Numbered from the stretch's first letter, positions 46,398 to 55,621 are shown. The stretch: DNA of 64,000 bases from Chitinibacter sp. GC72 (GCF_009760905.1 NZ_VIRW01000008.1:1-64000), one strand, 5' to 3'. The notes: generated from the letters alone by a model not told the origin. Program-made: numbers and translations.

Positions 46398-46976
46398 ATG
46401 AAACATACATTATTGATGGCAGTGATTTTGGGCGCATTTCAGCTGGGTGCGGTGCAACTAACGGCAGCGGCCGAGCTTGAAGGCGTCAAGCTGGCCGATC
46501 AGCTCGAGCTGGCAGGCCAGACCTTGCAGCTCAATGGTGCAGGGCTGCGCAAGAAAATGGTCTTTGATGTCTACGTCGCCGCCTTGTACGCCACCAGCAA
46601 AAGCAATGACGCTGCACAACTACTCAATGCCAGAACGACAAAACGCATGCAGCTCACCATGCTGCGTAGCGTAGAGGGCAAAGCGCTGGCCGAAGCGCTG
46701 CGTGAAGGCTTGCAAGACAATCTGAGCGCCAGCCAGTTTGCCGCACAGGCAGGACGGATTGCCGAGCTGGAGAAGATCCTGCTGGAAACCAAGGTAGCGA
46801 ACAAAGGCGATGTGATCAATCTGGATTTTATTGCCGGGCAGGGCACCCGCATTCAGTTTCGCGGGCAGCAAATTGGCAGCATTCCATCCGATGAGTTTGC
46901 CCGGGATCTGCTGCTGATCTGGCTGGGTAGCAAGCCGGTTCAGGAGAATCTGAAGGCCAGATTGCTGGGGCGCTAG
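46398..46976 (+). CDS. Chalcone isomerase-like periplasmic protein
   Basis: A 192-residue secreted protein. Signal peptide MKHTLLMAVILGAFQLGAVQLTAAA, then a domain with LNGAGLRKKMVFDVYVAALY, characteristic of bacterial chalcone-isomerase-like proteins. The C-terminus DEFARDLLLIWLGSKPV fits the family. Bacterial members are not known to isomerise chalcones, so the real role is open. AGGAG precedes the ATG. Confidence 0.85.
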   Translation: MKHTLLMAVILGAFQLGAVQLTAAAELEGVKLADQLELAGQTLQLNGAGLRKKMVFDVYVAALYATSKSNDAAQLLNARTTKRMQLTMLRSVEGKALAEALREGLQDNLSASQFAAQAGRIAELEKILLETKVANKGDVINLDFIAGQGTRIQFRGQQIGSIPSDEFARDLLLIWLGSKPVQENLKARLLGR

Positions 46977-47245
46977 CCTAGTGTTTCACGTTTTGTTTGG
47001 GTGTGGAAGTATGTAGTTTAGTTACGATCTGGGTTTGGTGTTGATCTGTTGTAGTTACGGTTTAATGACGTATTTACTAGTGTTTATATCTATCTTTGTA
47101 GTTATTGTGAATAGTTGTTACAAATATGTACGTAGCAATACTACAAAAAGACTTGCGCTAATTTCGTAGTTTTGATAAAGTTCACTCATCGAAAGAAAAG
47201 ACAGCTACCTCAGTGTGAGGCGGCACTAATGCAAGGAGATAGACC
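46977..47245. other. AT-rich, TAGT-repeat-rich leader of the small ORF
   Basis: About 270 bases, much richer in A+T than the flanks, with repeated TGTAGTT, TTACTAG, TACTACAAA and CGTAGTT words in both orientations. A possible -35/-10 (TTGCGC, then TAAAGT) lies at about 47152-47180. A 6-bp inverted repeat (CTACCTCAGTGTGAGG) precedes the ribosome-binding site. No larger gene seen. Confidence 0.5.
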
Positions 47246-47338
47246 ATGCGTTCAATGATGAAATTTTCCAAAACTGTAGAAGCTTTCCAGCAATTGCTCG
47301 TTAAATCGTACGGCTGGACACTGACTCTGCCTCGCTAA
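47246..47338 (+). CDS. Small ORF of 30 codons with strong ribosome-binding site
   Basis: AAGGAGA lies 7 bases before ATG. The peptide begins MRSMMKFSKTVEAFQQLLVK and ends with Tyr, Gly, Trp and a Leu/Thr-rich tail closing in Pro-Arg. It has net positive charge and one amphipathic helix is likely (residues 6-20). It is flanked by TAGT-rich repeats and followed 92 bases later by a strong terminator, so it looks like an independent gene. It could also be the leader peptide of a regulatory RNA. No family recognised. Confidence 0.6.
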   Translation: MRSMMKFSKTVEAFQQLLVKSYGWTLTLPR

Positions 47339-47356
47339 GCGAGTGGCAAACCGGTT

Positions 47357-47391
47357 TCGTAGTGTGTAGTAAATCGTAGTGTTGTAGTACC
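47357..47391. repeat. Tandem TCGTAGTGT(T)GTAGTA repeat after the small ORF
   Basis: Two tandem copies of a 17-18 base unit beginning TCGTAGTGTGTAGT and TCGTAGTGTTGTAGT. The same TAGT word is scattered upstream of the small ORF, suggesting a shared binding site or RNA motif. Confidence 0.6.
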
Positions 47392-47429
47392 CGCGACGAA
47401 AGTTGCGTTATCGACTCCATCCTCCTGTG

Positions 47430-47476
47430 CCCGATTCAGTCAACATCGCAAGATGTTTGCTAATCGGGTTTTTTTT
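47430..47476 (+). terminator. Terminator of the small-ORF transcript
   Basis: Outer stem CCCGAT/ATCGGG and inner stem ACATC-gcaa-GATGT, followed by eight T's. Confidence 0.85.
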
Positions 47477-47551
47477 GTCCAAATAACGGCGCTTTCCATT
47501 GTGGCAAGACAGTTTTTGGTAAAGTGATGTTTTTCCCTGCGAGCTTGTTCT

Positions 47552-49306
47552 GTGCGATTGCTTACACTGCTCTGTGCCATTTCGATTGCCATTTCGACGA
47601 CTATCGCCGCACCGGCGTGGGCAGAGACAGAGACTTTCCGCTATGACATCCGGCTGGAAGCGCCTTCCGCAGCGCGCGATTTGCTAGTCAAACATTTGAA
47701 CATCTACAAATGGCAGCAGAAAAACCGCTTTACCCCCGAGCTATTGCAGCGTGAACTCAGCGCGCTGCCTGCCGCGGCCAGCGATTTGTTGGCCACCGAA
47801 GGCTATTTTGATGCCAAGGTGGAGGCCACGCTGAGTGAAGATACCGCCACGGTGTATATCAAGGTAGATCTTGACGAGCAAACGATGGTGGGCAATACCT
47901 CTGTTGTTTTGCAAGGCGCGATTGTTGACGACGCCGAGCGTTACGCCACGTTGATGCAGCGCTTTAGCCGCCGTGGTGATTTGCTTGAGGACGGGCCATT
48001 TAGCCAGTCAATCTGGGATGATTTTAAAAAGCGCGCTTTGCAAACCGTGCAGGCGCGGGACTACCCGGCAGCCAGCCTGCTCGACAGTGAGGCGCTGATT
48101 GACCCGGTGCGCAAAGAAGCGCAATTCAATCTGCTGATCGATAGCGGCCCGGCTTATGTATTTGGCCCGGCAACGATTAACGGATTATCGCGTTACCCGG
48201 AAAGCCTGGTTCAGGAGCGGATCAAAATTGCCGAAGGCAGCCGCTATAGCCGCTCGGCGCTCAATGACTTGCAGGCCGACCTGCAAAGCATGCCGCACTT
48301 TGCTACCGCGCTGGTCGATGTGCAATTGCCGCAGCAAGCGCCCTATGTGGCGCCGATCCGCGTCGATGTGCAGGAAGTGCCATTCAAGCGCTGGAATGGC
48401 AGCCTGGGTTACAGTACCAATACACGTTTCAAATCCGAAGCCGCTTACCGCTATCATGATCTGTTCGACAAAGGCTGGGTATTTGACGGCCGTGTGCGGC
48501 TGGAACAGCTGGAGCAGGCCGCCGAAGCCAGTGTGACTTTTCCGCGTGGGGCGAGCAATTGGGAGCATCGTGTCTGGGGCTCGGTGCTGGCGCAGGATTT
48601 GCAGGGTTTGAATTCGCATTTATATAAAACCGGCATTTCGCGTGTGCAGAAAAAAGATGAAATCGAGCGTTTTTTTGCCCTGCAGTACCAGATCGAGTCA
48701 CGCAAATTCGACGGCGGTGGTGAGGAATACCCGCAATCGTTTACGCTCAATCATGTCTGGACCCAGCGCAAGCTCGATAACCCCAATAATCCGCGCAATG
48801 GTTATCTGCTGCAGCTGGAAGCGGGCGGCGCGCTCAAGCAGATTTTGAGCGATGCCAGCTTTTTGCGGCTGTATGGCCGTGGTGTTTATTACTCGCGCAT
48901 TGGCCAGCAGGGGCAGTTTATCGGGCAGGCCAGCGTAGGGCAGACGTTCTCGGGCTCGCCCGCCGGGATTACCAGTGACTGGCTATTCCGGGCCGGTGGC
49001 GCGGGCAGCGTGCGCGGCTATGATTATCAATCGCTGGGTGTACAGAGCAATGGCTCGACCGTGGGCGGGCGTGTGCTGGCCACGGCCTCGCTGGAATACC
49101 AGCATCCGGTGATTCGCGATTGGCGGGCAGCGGCTTTTGTTGATTACGGCGGAGCAGGCGCCGACTGGCAAAGCCTGCAGCCGGTCACAGGGCTGGGGCT
49201 GGGCGCGCGCTGGAATAGCCCGGTTGGGCAGGTCGGGATGGATCTGGCTTATGGCGTGGATTACCAGCAAATTCGTTTCCACTTTGCAATGGGGTTGGCA
49301 TTTTGA
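47552..49306 (+). CDS. tamA: Translocation and assembly module TamA
   Basis: A 584-residue Omp85-family outer-membrane protein that with TamB helps assemble or supply the outer membrane. It starts with GTG and has a signal peptide ending APAWA. Three POTRA-like domains (about residues 25-265) precede the 16-strand barrel (from about KRWNGSLGYSTN). The L6-loop region WLFRAGGAGSVRGYDYQSLG carries the VRGY motif. The C-terminus is Phe (FHFAMGLAF). It overlaps tamB by 4 bases. Confidence 0.93.
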   Translation: MRLLTLLCAISIAISTTIAAPAWAETETFRYDIRLEAPSAARDLLVKHLNIYKWQQKNRFTPELLQRELSALPAAASDLLATEGYFDAKVEATLSEDTATVYIKVDLDEQTMVGNTSVVLQGAIVDDAERYATLMQRFSRRGDLLEDGPFSQSIWDDFKKRALQTVQARDYPAASLLDSEALIDPVRKEAQFNLLIDSGPAYVFGPATINGLSRYPESLVQERIKIAEGSRYSRSALNDLQADLQSMPHFATALVDVQLPQQAPYVAPIRVDVQEVPFKRWNGSLGYSTNTRFKSEAAYRYHDLFDKGWVFDGRVRLEQLEQAAEASVTFPRGASNWEHRVWGSVLAQDLQGLNSHLYKTGISRVQKKDEIERFFALQYQIESRKFDGGGEEYPQSFTLNHVWTQRKLDNPNNPRNGYLLQLEAGGALKQILSDASFLRLYGRGVYYSRIGQQGQFIGQASVGQTFSGSPAGITSDWLFRAGGAGSVRGYDYQSLGVQSNGSTVGGRVLATASLEYQHPVIRDWRAAAFVDYGGAGADWQSLQPVTGLGLGARWNSPVGQVGMDLAYGVDYQQIRFHFAMGLAF

Positions 49307-52300
49307 CGACATCCGGCCTGCCTGATCCGGCAACACCCGCGACCGAGCAAGTAGAAAGTCTCGCCGCGCCCGCTGCTGAGCCACAAGAGGCTGGCCGGCA
49401 AGGCAGCAAACCGCCTTATGGCTTTGTGCGGCGTTTGCTGCGCGCCGTGTTCTGGAGCACCTTAGTTACTTTCAGCTTGATTGCCTTGCTGCTGTTTCTG
49501 GCACTAAGCTGGTTTAATTCAGCCTCCGGCCGTTACTGGCTGACCGATGCGATCAATCGCAGCCAAGTGGTCAGCGTGGCCGCGATTGAAGGCTCATTCT
49601 GGTCTGAGCTGCAGATCAAGCAGCTCAGCGTGAAAACCGACGATCTCACTCTGGCACTGGACTATGGGGTATTTGAGTGGGAGCCATATATGCTCTTACT
49701 TCGCGACCTATACCTGCCTAAGGTTTCTTTAGGCGAATTGTCCATTCAAACCAAAGCTGCGCCGCCCAATGCGCCACCCACGCCTGCGCCCGATAGCTTA
49801 TCGCTGCCTTTTGGTATTCATCTGGATGAATTTTCGCTCGCCAAATTAAATATCAATGGCAATCTGCTCACCGATATTCGCGGCCGGGTATCGAGTAATG
49901 GCCGTTTCCACCGCTTGCAGCTTGAGCAGTTGCAAGTGCCTCAAGGGCGTCTGGCCGCTGCGCTCAATATCACCGGCAAAAAACCGTTTCACAGTGCGGG
50001 CTCTTTTGTTTTAAGCGGTCAGCTGGAAGGCGAGGCGATTCAAGCCGTTGGTCAGCTGGAAGGGCCATTGCGCGCGCTAATGGTACAGGCCTCGGTGACC
50101 CATCCGCGCTTGAGTGGGAAAATCAGCGTGCAAGCCGATGCGTTTGCGCCATACGCTTATCAGCTGGTTCGTCAGGGCCAGATCAATGTGCGCGGTCTTA
50201 ATCCATCGCTGTGGCAGAGTGACGCACCGCAGGCCCGGCTGGATCTGGATGCCCGCTTTGAGCCGGTGAAAGACGGGGTCGATGGGCAGCTGACGCTGAA
50301 AAATCACCTGCCGGGTGCGCTCGATCAACATCAATTGCCGCTGCTGCACGCCACGTTGCAATTTGCCCTGCGCGATCAGACGCTGAACATTGCCCGCCTT
50401 GATGTGCAGTTGCCGGGCAAAAGCAGCGTGCAGGCTCGCGGCCAGATTGAGCAAGGGACGCTGGATTTGCAGCTGCAAGCACAGCAAATCGATCCGCAAA
50501 CGCTGTGGTCGCCGCAGCCCAAGGGTGAAATGAATGGCAAACTGCAGCTTAAAGGCCCCTGGCTGACGCCGGGTGTGTCGGGCGAAATTAGCGATGTGCA
50601 AAGGCAGGCCAAATTAAAGCTCGATATTGGCTGGATCAAGCCTGAGACCGAGCGCCGCCTGGCGATCCGCCAGCTGCAATTGAGCCGGGGGGGCAGCCAA
50701 CTGGCGGCCAAGGGCGAATTCAATCTGCAGGCGCAGCAGGATTTTGCCGCTGAGCTCACGCTGAAAAACATCAATCCAGCCGAGTTTGCCCAGATACCTG
50801 CCGGACGTATATCCGGGCAGGCTAATATCAAAGGGAAGTTGCAGCCTAAACCCCTCTTGGATCTACAGTTCCAGCTGCAGGACAGCGTATTTAACCAGCA
50901 AGCGCTAACCGGGCGGGGTAGCGTGCAGCTCAGTGCCGAGCGCCTGAGCCAGAGTGATTTCTGGCTGGCGCTGGGCAATAACCGCATCAGTGCCAGCGGC
51001 GCGCTGGGCTTGCCTGCCGATCGCTTGCAACTGGTGCTGGATGTGCCCAATCTGGCCGTGCTGGGCAGCCAGTTTGCTGGCCGCATTGACGGTGATGCGA
51101 CGCTCTCTGGTGCATTGCTGCATCCACGAGTAGATGCCCGGCTGCAGATCAGACAGCTGGCCACGCCTTTTGCCGTGAAAGTGCAGCAGGCCGATATCGA
51201 TCTGGCGCTCAGCAGTGATTTGCAGGGGCCGATTCGAATTGGCGGCAAAGTTCAGCAGTTGGTTTACGCACAAACCCGGCTGGATCAGCTGACGCTGGCG
51301 ATCAATGGCACGATGCAGCAGCATGATATTAATCTGCAGGCGACTGGCAGGCAGGCGATGGCTCCGCCTGAGCCTGGCAAAGCCGAGTCCGGCGAGCTTG
51401 TCGCACTGGCGCTCGATTGGCAATCGCGTGGCGGCTTTGACGCGCAGCGGCGCTGGCAAGGGCAGATTCTGGCTTTGTCAGGGCAGGCCGGTTTGCCATT
51501 CAAACTGCAAAACTCGCCCAAACTGGTCCTGGCCAGCGATGAGTTCGACCTTGACCCGGCCAGCCTCGCCATCGGTGCAAGCCAGATTCAGCTGCAGCAA
51601 ACGCAGTGGAAAAAAGGAACTTTTGTCTCCAGCGGCCAATTGCGCTCGCTAGCGCTGGCTGAATGGTTGAAGTTGGGCAAAATTGCCAATCCCGTCTCCG
51701 ATTTACAATTGGTTGGAGATTGGCAAATCAGGCAGAGCGGGGTTTTAAACGGCACATTCAATCTGGCACGTGTGAGCGGTGATGTGCGCTGGCATGACGC
51801 ACAACGGGGAGTCATCCCGCTGACGCTGCGCAAGCTGAGTGCAAGCGGCCAGCTGGAGATGAACCGGCTCAATATTCAGGCGCAGCTCGAGAGCGAGAAA
51901 TTTGGCCAGCTGGGTCTGACGGCCTCGGCGCTGGCCGATCTGGCACAAGGCGGGTTTGATGCCGCTGCGCCAGTTAGCGCCAGCATCAAGGGCACATTGC
52001 CCAATCTGAGTGTGTTTGCGCCTTTTCTGGGGCCGGACACCAAGCTGGCTGGTGATGCCGTGCTTGATGTGCGTGTTAGCGGAAGTGTTAGCGAGCCACA
52101 ATTGGGCGGCAGCATCCGCGCGGCACATCTGCTTTACGCCGATACGCAGGCCGGAATCAAGCTGCAGGACGGAGAGCTGGAGCTTGCGCTGAGTAATCAG
52201 GATGCGATTTTGAAGTCGTTTTCCGCCAAAAGTGTATCCAAAGGCGAGATTAAGGCTTCGGGCTCGCTCAGTCTGGCCGGTGGTAAGCCCAATGGCCAGC

Positions 52301-53247
52301 TCAAGCTGCTGGCCGAGCGTTTTACGCTGATCAGCAAGCCGGAAATGCTGCTGGTGCTGAGCGGGCAGGGTGGTTTAAGCGTGGTAGACGGTGTGCTCAG
52401 CGTGAACGGCAGCTTTAAGGCCGACGCGGGCGATATTCAGTATCAATCTTCTGATGTGCCCAAGCTGTCAAATGATGTACGCGTCATCGGCAGGGAGAAT
52501 AAACCCCGCTCAGCGAATGTGATGAAGCTCAATATGTTGCTTGATTTTGACCTGGGCGATCAGTTTGTTTTCCGTGGCTACGGCTTGGAAAGTCGCTTAC
52601 TGGGCAAGCTCAGATTGAACGCCGTGCCAAATCAATTGTTGACAGCCTCGGGCACCATTACTACCGAGGGCGGCGAATACAAGGCGTATGGGCAAAAACT
52701 GGTGATTGAGCGCGGTATTTTGTCGTTTCAGGGCGCGGTCGATAATCCATCACTCGATATTCTGGCCATGCGCCGCAATCAGGCGGTTGAGGCCGGTGTG
52801 CAAGTCAGCGGCCATGCCTATGCGCCGCGTGTCAGCTTGTACTCTGAGCCCAATGTGCCAGACGCGGAAAAGATCTCCTGGCTGCTGTTTGGTCACGGCA
52901 GCGACAGCATGGCCAAATCCGATGGAGCGCTGGTACTGCAGTTGCTCAACGCGATGGCGAGCAATGGCGGCAATGGAAAAGGCCTGACCGACGAAATTCT
53001 GGGTAATTTCGGCATTGATGAAGTCGGCTACAAGTCCAAGGAAGAGGACGATGGCACGACGACGCAGGTGGTGACGGTGAGCAAGCATTTGAGCAAATCA
53101 CTGCGCGTCTCGCTAGAGAAAAGCTTTAACGGTCTGAGCGATGCGGTGAGTTTCACCTTGCAGCTATCGCGCAACTGGTCGCTAGTGTCCCGTATCGGCG
53201 TGGATAATAGTGCAGTGGATGTGAAATACACACTGACTTCAGACTAA
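49303..53247 (+). CDS. tamB: Translocation and assembly module TamB
   Basis: A 1314-residue AsmA-like protein bridging the periplasm. The start is TTG, in the overlap TTGA with the tamA stop. One N-terminal membrane helix (about residues 46-68, FWSTLVTFSLIALLLFLALSW) anchors it. A long beta-helical groove follows, with repeats ending about every 20-30 residues. The conserved C-terminal DUF490 domain ends the protein (EKISWLLFGHGSDSM and LSRNWSLVSRIGVDNSAVDV). Closely coupled to tamA. Confidence 0.94.
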   Translation: MTTSGLPDPATPATEQVESLAAPAAEPQEAGRQGSKPPYGFVRRLLRAVFWSTLVTFSLIALLLFLALSWFNSASGRYWLTDAINRSQVVSVAAIEGSFWSELQIKQLSVKTDDLTLALDYGVFEWEPYMLLLRDLYLPKVSLGELSIQTKAAPPNAPPTPAPDSLSLPFGIHLDEFSLAKLNINGNLLTDIRGRVSSNGRFHRLQLEQLQVPQGRLAAALNITGKKPFHSAGSFVLSGQLEGEAIQAVGQLEGPLRALMVQASVTHPRLSGKISVQADAFAPYAYQLVRQGQINVRGLNPSLWQSDAPQARLDLDARFEPVKDGVDGQLTLKNHLPGALDQHQLPLLHATLQFALRDQTLNIARLDVQLPGKSSVQARGQIEQGTLDLQLQAQQIDPQTLWSPQPKGEMNGKLQLKGPWLTPGVSGEISDVQRQAKLKLDIGWIKPETERRLAIRQLQLSRGGSQLAAKGEFNLQAQQDFAAELTLKNINPAEFAQIPAGRISGQANIKGKLQPKPLLDLQFQLQDSVFNQQALTGRGSVQLSAERLSQSDFWLALGNNRISASGALGLPADRLQLVLDVPNLAVLGSQFAGRIDGDATLSGALLHPRVDARLQIRQLATPFAVKVQQADIDLALSSDLQGPIRIGGKVQQLVYAQTRLDQLTLAINGTMQQHDINLQATGRQAMAPPEPGKAESGELVALALDWQSRGGFDAQRRWQGQILALSGQAGLPFKLQNSPKLVLASDEFDLDPASLAIGASQIQLQQTQWKKGTFVSSGQLRSLALAEWLKLGKIANPVSDLQLVGDWQIRQSGVLNGTFNLARVSGDVRWHDAQRGVIPLTLRKLSASGQLEMNRLNIQAQLESEKFGQLGLTASALADLAQGGFDAAAPVSASIKGTLPNLSVFAPFLGPDTKLAGDAVLDVRVSGSVSEPQLGGSIRAAHLLYADTQAGIKLQDGELELALSNQDAILKSFSAKSVSKGEIKASGSLSLAGGKPNGQLKLLAERFTLISKPEMLLVLSGQGGLSVVDGVLSVNGSFKADAGDIQYQSSDVPKLSNDVRVIGRENKPRSANVMKLNMLLDFDLGDQFVFRGYGLESRLLGKLRLNAVPNQLLTASGTITTEGGEYKAYGQKLVIERGILSFQGAVDNPSLDILAMRRNQAVEAGVQVSGHAYAPRVSLYSEPNVPDAEKISWLLFGHGSDSMAKSDGALVLQLLNAMASNGGNGKGLTDEILGNFGIDEVGYKSKEEDDGTTTQVVTVSKHLSKSLRVSLEKSFNGLSDAVSFTLQLSRNWSLVSRIGVDNSAVDVKYTLTSD

Positions 53248-53311
53248 ATAAGCAGTCCTGACAGTTTTAACTGACATTATTACCAGTAGCGCGAATGTGG
53301 TTCCGCCTTAC

Positions 53312-54040
53312 TTACTTAAACGGCGTTCTGGCCAGCACCAGATTGATCACGCGTGCGGCTCCGGCTTGCTTTAAGGCCTTGGCCGCCGCTTGCAGGCTGG
53401 CGCCGCTGGTCATGACGTCATCAACAACAATAATGATTTTTCCGCTGCAATCGGTTTTGCATTCAAAAGCGCCGCGCAGATTTTTCCAGCGCGCTTGCGC
53501 GCTCAATCTGCTTTGATGCTCGGTATCGCGCACGCGCAGCAACAGCTCGCGCCTGAGGGCTATGCCGGACAACTGGCTGATGGTGCGGGCAATTTCAAGC
53601 GACTGATTAAAGCCGCGCTCGCGCAAGCGCTGCCGGTGCAGCGGTAGCGGTAGCATGAAATCGGCGTTCAATCGGACAAGCTCGTTCAATCGAGCTTCAG
53701 TATCCAGCTGTCCAGCCAGCGCCGGGAAAATAGCCCATTGCCGGGCAAATTTGGCCGCATGGATCATCGATTGCAATGGCTCGACAAACAGATATAGCGC
53801 GAGTGTCTGATCAAAAGCAGGCGGCTTGCGCAGGCAGGCACCGCATACGTGGCCCTGTGTATCGGGTCGAGCGCAGCGCGGGCAGCTTTCGGCGGCCTGC
53901 CAGCGTGGCAAAGCCTGCTGGCAGGCCTGACAAATTGCCGAGTTCGCTACGGTGGATTGTGCCTGATTAAGCAGACCACGGCAGACCAGACATTGTGCCG
54001 GGATGTAGTTGTTCAAAAAACGGCTGAATAAATTTGACAA
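53312..54040 (-). CDS. ComF family protein (phosphoribosyltransferase fold)
   Basis: A 242-residue homologue of the competence protein ComF, needed for DNA uptake in naturally competent species. An N-terminal zinc-binding part has CLVC, CQAC, CPRC and CGAC pairs. The PRTase motif is [15 protein letters not shown] near the C-terminus. I chose the TTG at 54038-54040, which has GGGAGG five bases upstream. A longer frame from ATG 54098-54100 would overlap the bioB start. Divergent from bioB. Confidence 0.85.
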   Translation of the reverse strand: MSNLFSRFLNNYIPAQCLVCRGLLNQAQSTVANSAICQACQQALPRWQAAESCPRCARPDTQGHVCGACLRKPPAFDQTLALYLFVEPLQSMIHAAKFARQWAIFPALAGQLDTEARLNELVRLNADFMLPLPLHRQRLRERGFNQSLEIARTISQLSGIALRRELLLRVRDTEHQSRLSAQARWKNLRGAFECKTDCSGKIIIVVDDVMTSGASLQAAAKALKQAGAARVINLVLARTPFK

Positions 54041-54062
54041 GTTATCCTCCCGCTCGGACAAT
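54034..54062 (+). promoter_or_regulatory. Sigma-70 promoter of bioB
   Basis: Perfect TTGACA, 17 bases, GACAAT, 37 bases before the bioB ATG. The -35 overlaps the TTG start codon of the divergent comF gene. Confidence 0.6.
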
Positions 54063-54098
54063 CCCTCCAGAATAGAATCTATCTGGGTAATCTGCCTC

Positions 54099-55091
54099 AT
54101 GAGTCAAGCCAACTGCACCGCAACCATCGAATTCAAACGTCACACCCCGCATCCCGAACAAGACCTCTGGTCGCGCGAGGCCATCCAGGCGCTATTCGAT
54201 TTACCGCTGAACGATTTGCTGTTTCAGGCGCAAGTGGTTCACCGCGAAAACTTTGACCCCAATAAAGTGCAGTTATCAACGCTACTATCGGTAAAAACCG
54301 GCGGTTGTTCGGAAGATTGCGGCTATTGCTCGCAATCAAAGCGCTACGACACCGGCCTGGAAACGCAAAAATTGATGGACGCCGACGACGTGATTGCCGC
54401 CGCGGCCATTGCCAAAGAAAACGGCTCGTCGCGTTTCTGTATGGGCGCAGCGTGGCGCGGCCCGAAAAACCGTGATCTTGAAGAAGTGAAAAAAATGATC
54501 ACCGGCGTCAAAGCGCTGGGGCTCGAAACCTGTGCGACTTTCGGCATGCTCAAAGACGGACAGGCTGAACAGCTGCGCGAAGCCGGGCTGGATTATTACA
54601 ACCACAACCTAGATACGTCCGAAGAAAAATACAGCGACATCGTCAGCACGCACAGCTACGCCGACCGCCTTGATACTTTGGGTAAAGCACGTAAAGCTGG
54701 TTTGAATGTGTGTAGCGGTGGCATTGTTGGTCTGGGTGAAACGCGGCTGGATCGCGTTGGTCTGATCGGTCAGCTGTCTAATCTTGATCCACAACCCGAT
54801 TCGGTGCCGATCAATAATCTGGTGCAAATTGACGGCACGCCGCTTGATGGCAGTGAAAAAGTCGACTGGACCGAATTCGTGCGCACGATCGCTGTTGCGC
54901 GCATCACGATGCCAAAGTCGTTTGTTCGTCTGTCGGCTGGTCGCCAGCAAATGCCTGAAGCGATGCAGGCTTTGTGTTTCCTCGCCGGTGCAAATTCGAT
55001 TTTCTACGGCGATAAATTGCTAACGACGGGCAACCCGGAAGTGGAAGGTGACAAAGCGCTATTCAAAAAATTGAATCTGCAGCCTTTGTGA
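54099..55091 (+). CDS. bioB: Biotin synthase
   Basis: A 330-residue radical-SAM enzyme that inserts sulfur into dethiobiotin. The 4Fe-4S ligands are in [15 protein letters not shown] (about residues 67-74). The 2Fe-2S ligands lie at [25 protein letters not shown] and the Arg in [17 protein letters not shown] chose ATG 54099 ([11 protein letters not shown]). A longer frame reaches back into comF and is unsupported. Other bio genes are not in the window. Confidence 0.96.
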   Translation: MSQANCTATIEFKRHTPHPEQDLWSREAIQALFDLPLNDLLFQAQVVHRENFDPNKVQLSTLLSVKTGGCSEDCGYCSQSKRYDTGLETQKLMDADDVIAAAAIAKENGSSRFCMGAAWRGPKNRDLEEVKKMITGVKALGLETCATFGMLKDGQAEQLREAGLDYYNHNLDTSEEKYSDIVSTHSYADRLDTLGKARKAGLNVCSGGIVGLGETRLDRVGLIGQLSNLDPQPDSVPINNLVQIDGTPLDGSEKVDWTEFVRTIAVARITMPKSFVRLSAGRQQMPEAMQALCFLAGANSIFYGDKLLTTGNPEVEGDKALFKKLNLQPL

Positions 55092-55102
55092 TGTTAAGCC
55101 TG

Positions 55103-55151
55103 GGGTATAGCTCTCTGAGCTAATTAAATGTTGGGCTTGAGAGATATACCC
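55103..55151. repeat. 49-bp palindromic element A, copy 7
   Basis: From GGGTATAGCTCTCTGAGC to GGGCTTGAGAGATATACCC, 49 bases. The interior is quite different from the other copies, yet the arms still pair (TCTCTGAGC with GCTTGAGAGA). It begins 12 bases past the bioB stop. Confidence 0.78.
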
Positions 55152-55159
55152 AGTGCAAT

Positions 55160-55188
55160 AAAAAACCACGCTATCTAGCGTGGTTTTT
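55160..55188 (+). terminator. Terminator after bioB (bidirectional)
   Basis: AAACCACGC-tatcta-GCGTGGTTT with A and T tracts on both sides. Confidence 0.85.
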
Positions 55189-55199
55189 GTTTTGACATT

Positions 55200-55305
55200 C
55201 TCGCGAAGCGAGGCACCCTCTCAAGGAGAGGGCGGGGGGAGTGGGTATAAAACATGAGGCTGCAGGGCTTGCATTTATGCCTCTAGGGCTCGGCTTTGCC
55301 GAGAC
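55200..55305 (-). repeat. Dispersed repeat B, copy 2
   Basis: Inverted copy of 9087-9191. It reads, on the plus strand, CTCGCGAAGCGAG, CCCTCTCAAGGAGAGGG, ATAAAACATGAGGCTGCAGG and CTCGGCTTTGCCGAG. Each stem is a short perfect palindrome. It lies between the bioB terminator and the csoR-like gene. Confidence 0.75.
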
Positions 55306-55336
55306 CTGCGCTATAAACCACAACAGTTCGTGCAGC

Positions 55337-55621
55337 TTAGCCGCGCACTTTCTTGATCACTTGCAGCAATTGCTCAACCGCGTCGTCAGCTTTGCCTGAT
55401 TTCAAGGCCTGGGCGATGCAGTCTTGTGTTTGCTGTTCCAGCAGGATCAGGCCCAAAGCGTCGAGCGCCGAGCGCGCAGCAGCCACTTGATTGAGTACAT
55501 CGCTGCTGGTGCGGTCTTCTTCGATCATGCGGGTGATGCCTGAAACCTGGCCGACGATGCGGTTCAGGCGTTTGATCAGTTGGTCTTTGTTTTGGCGCTC
55601 TTGCTTAAGGCTTGATGTCAT
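55337..55621 (-). CDS. CsoR/RcnR-family (DUF156) regulator lacking canonical copper ligands
   Basis: A 94-residue four-helix-bundle repressor, last gene of the copA-copZ-csoR run. The fold is clear: RLNRIVGQVSGITRMIEEDR, then DVLNQVAAARSALDALG. The three Cu(I) ligands of CsoR are Cys-His-Cys. Aligned by eye, the first position (Y-C-V in M. tuberculosis CsoR) is T-S-S here, the His of LHNHLETC is Gln in LEQQTQDC, and only the last Cys remains. It may sense another signal, sense copper with a different site, or be damaged. Its start overlaps copZ by 17 bases. Confidence 0.85.
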   Translation of the reverse strand: MTSSLKQERQNKDQLIKRLNRIVGQVSGITRMIEEDRTSSDVLNQVAAARSALDALGLILLEQQTQDCIAQALKSGKADDAVEQLLQVIKKVRG

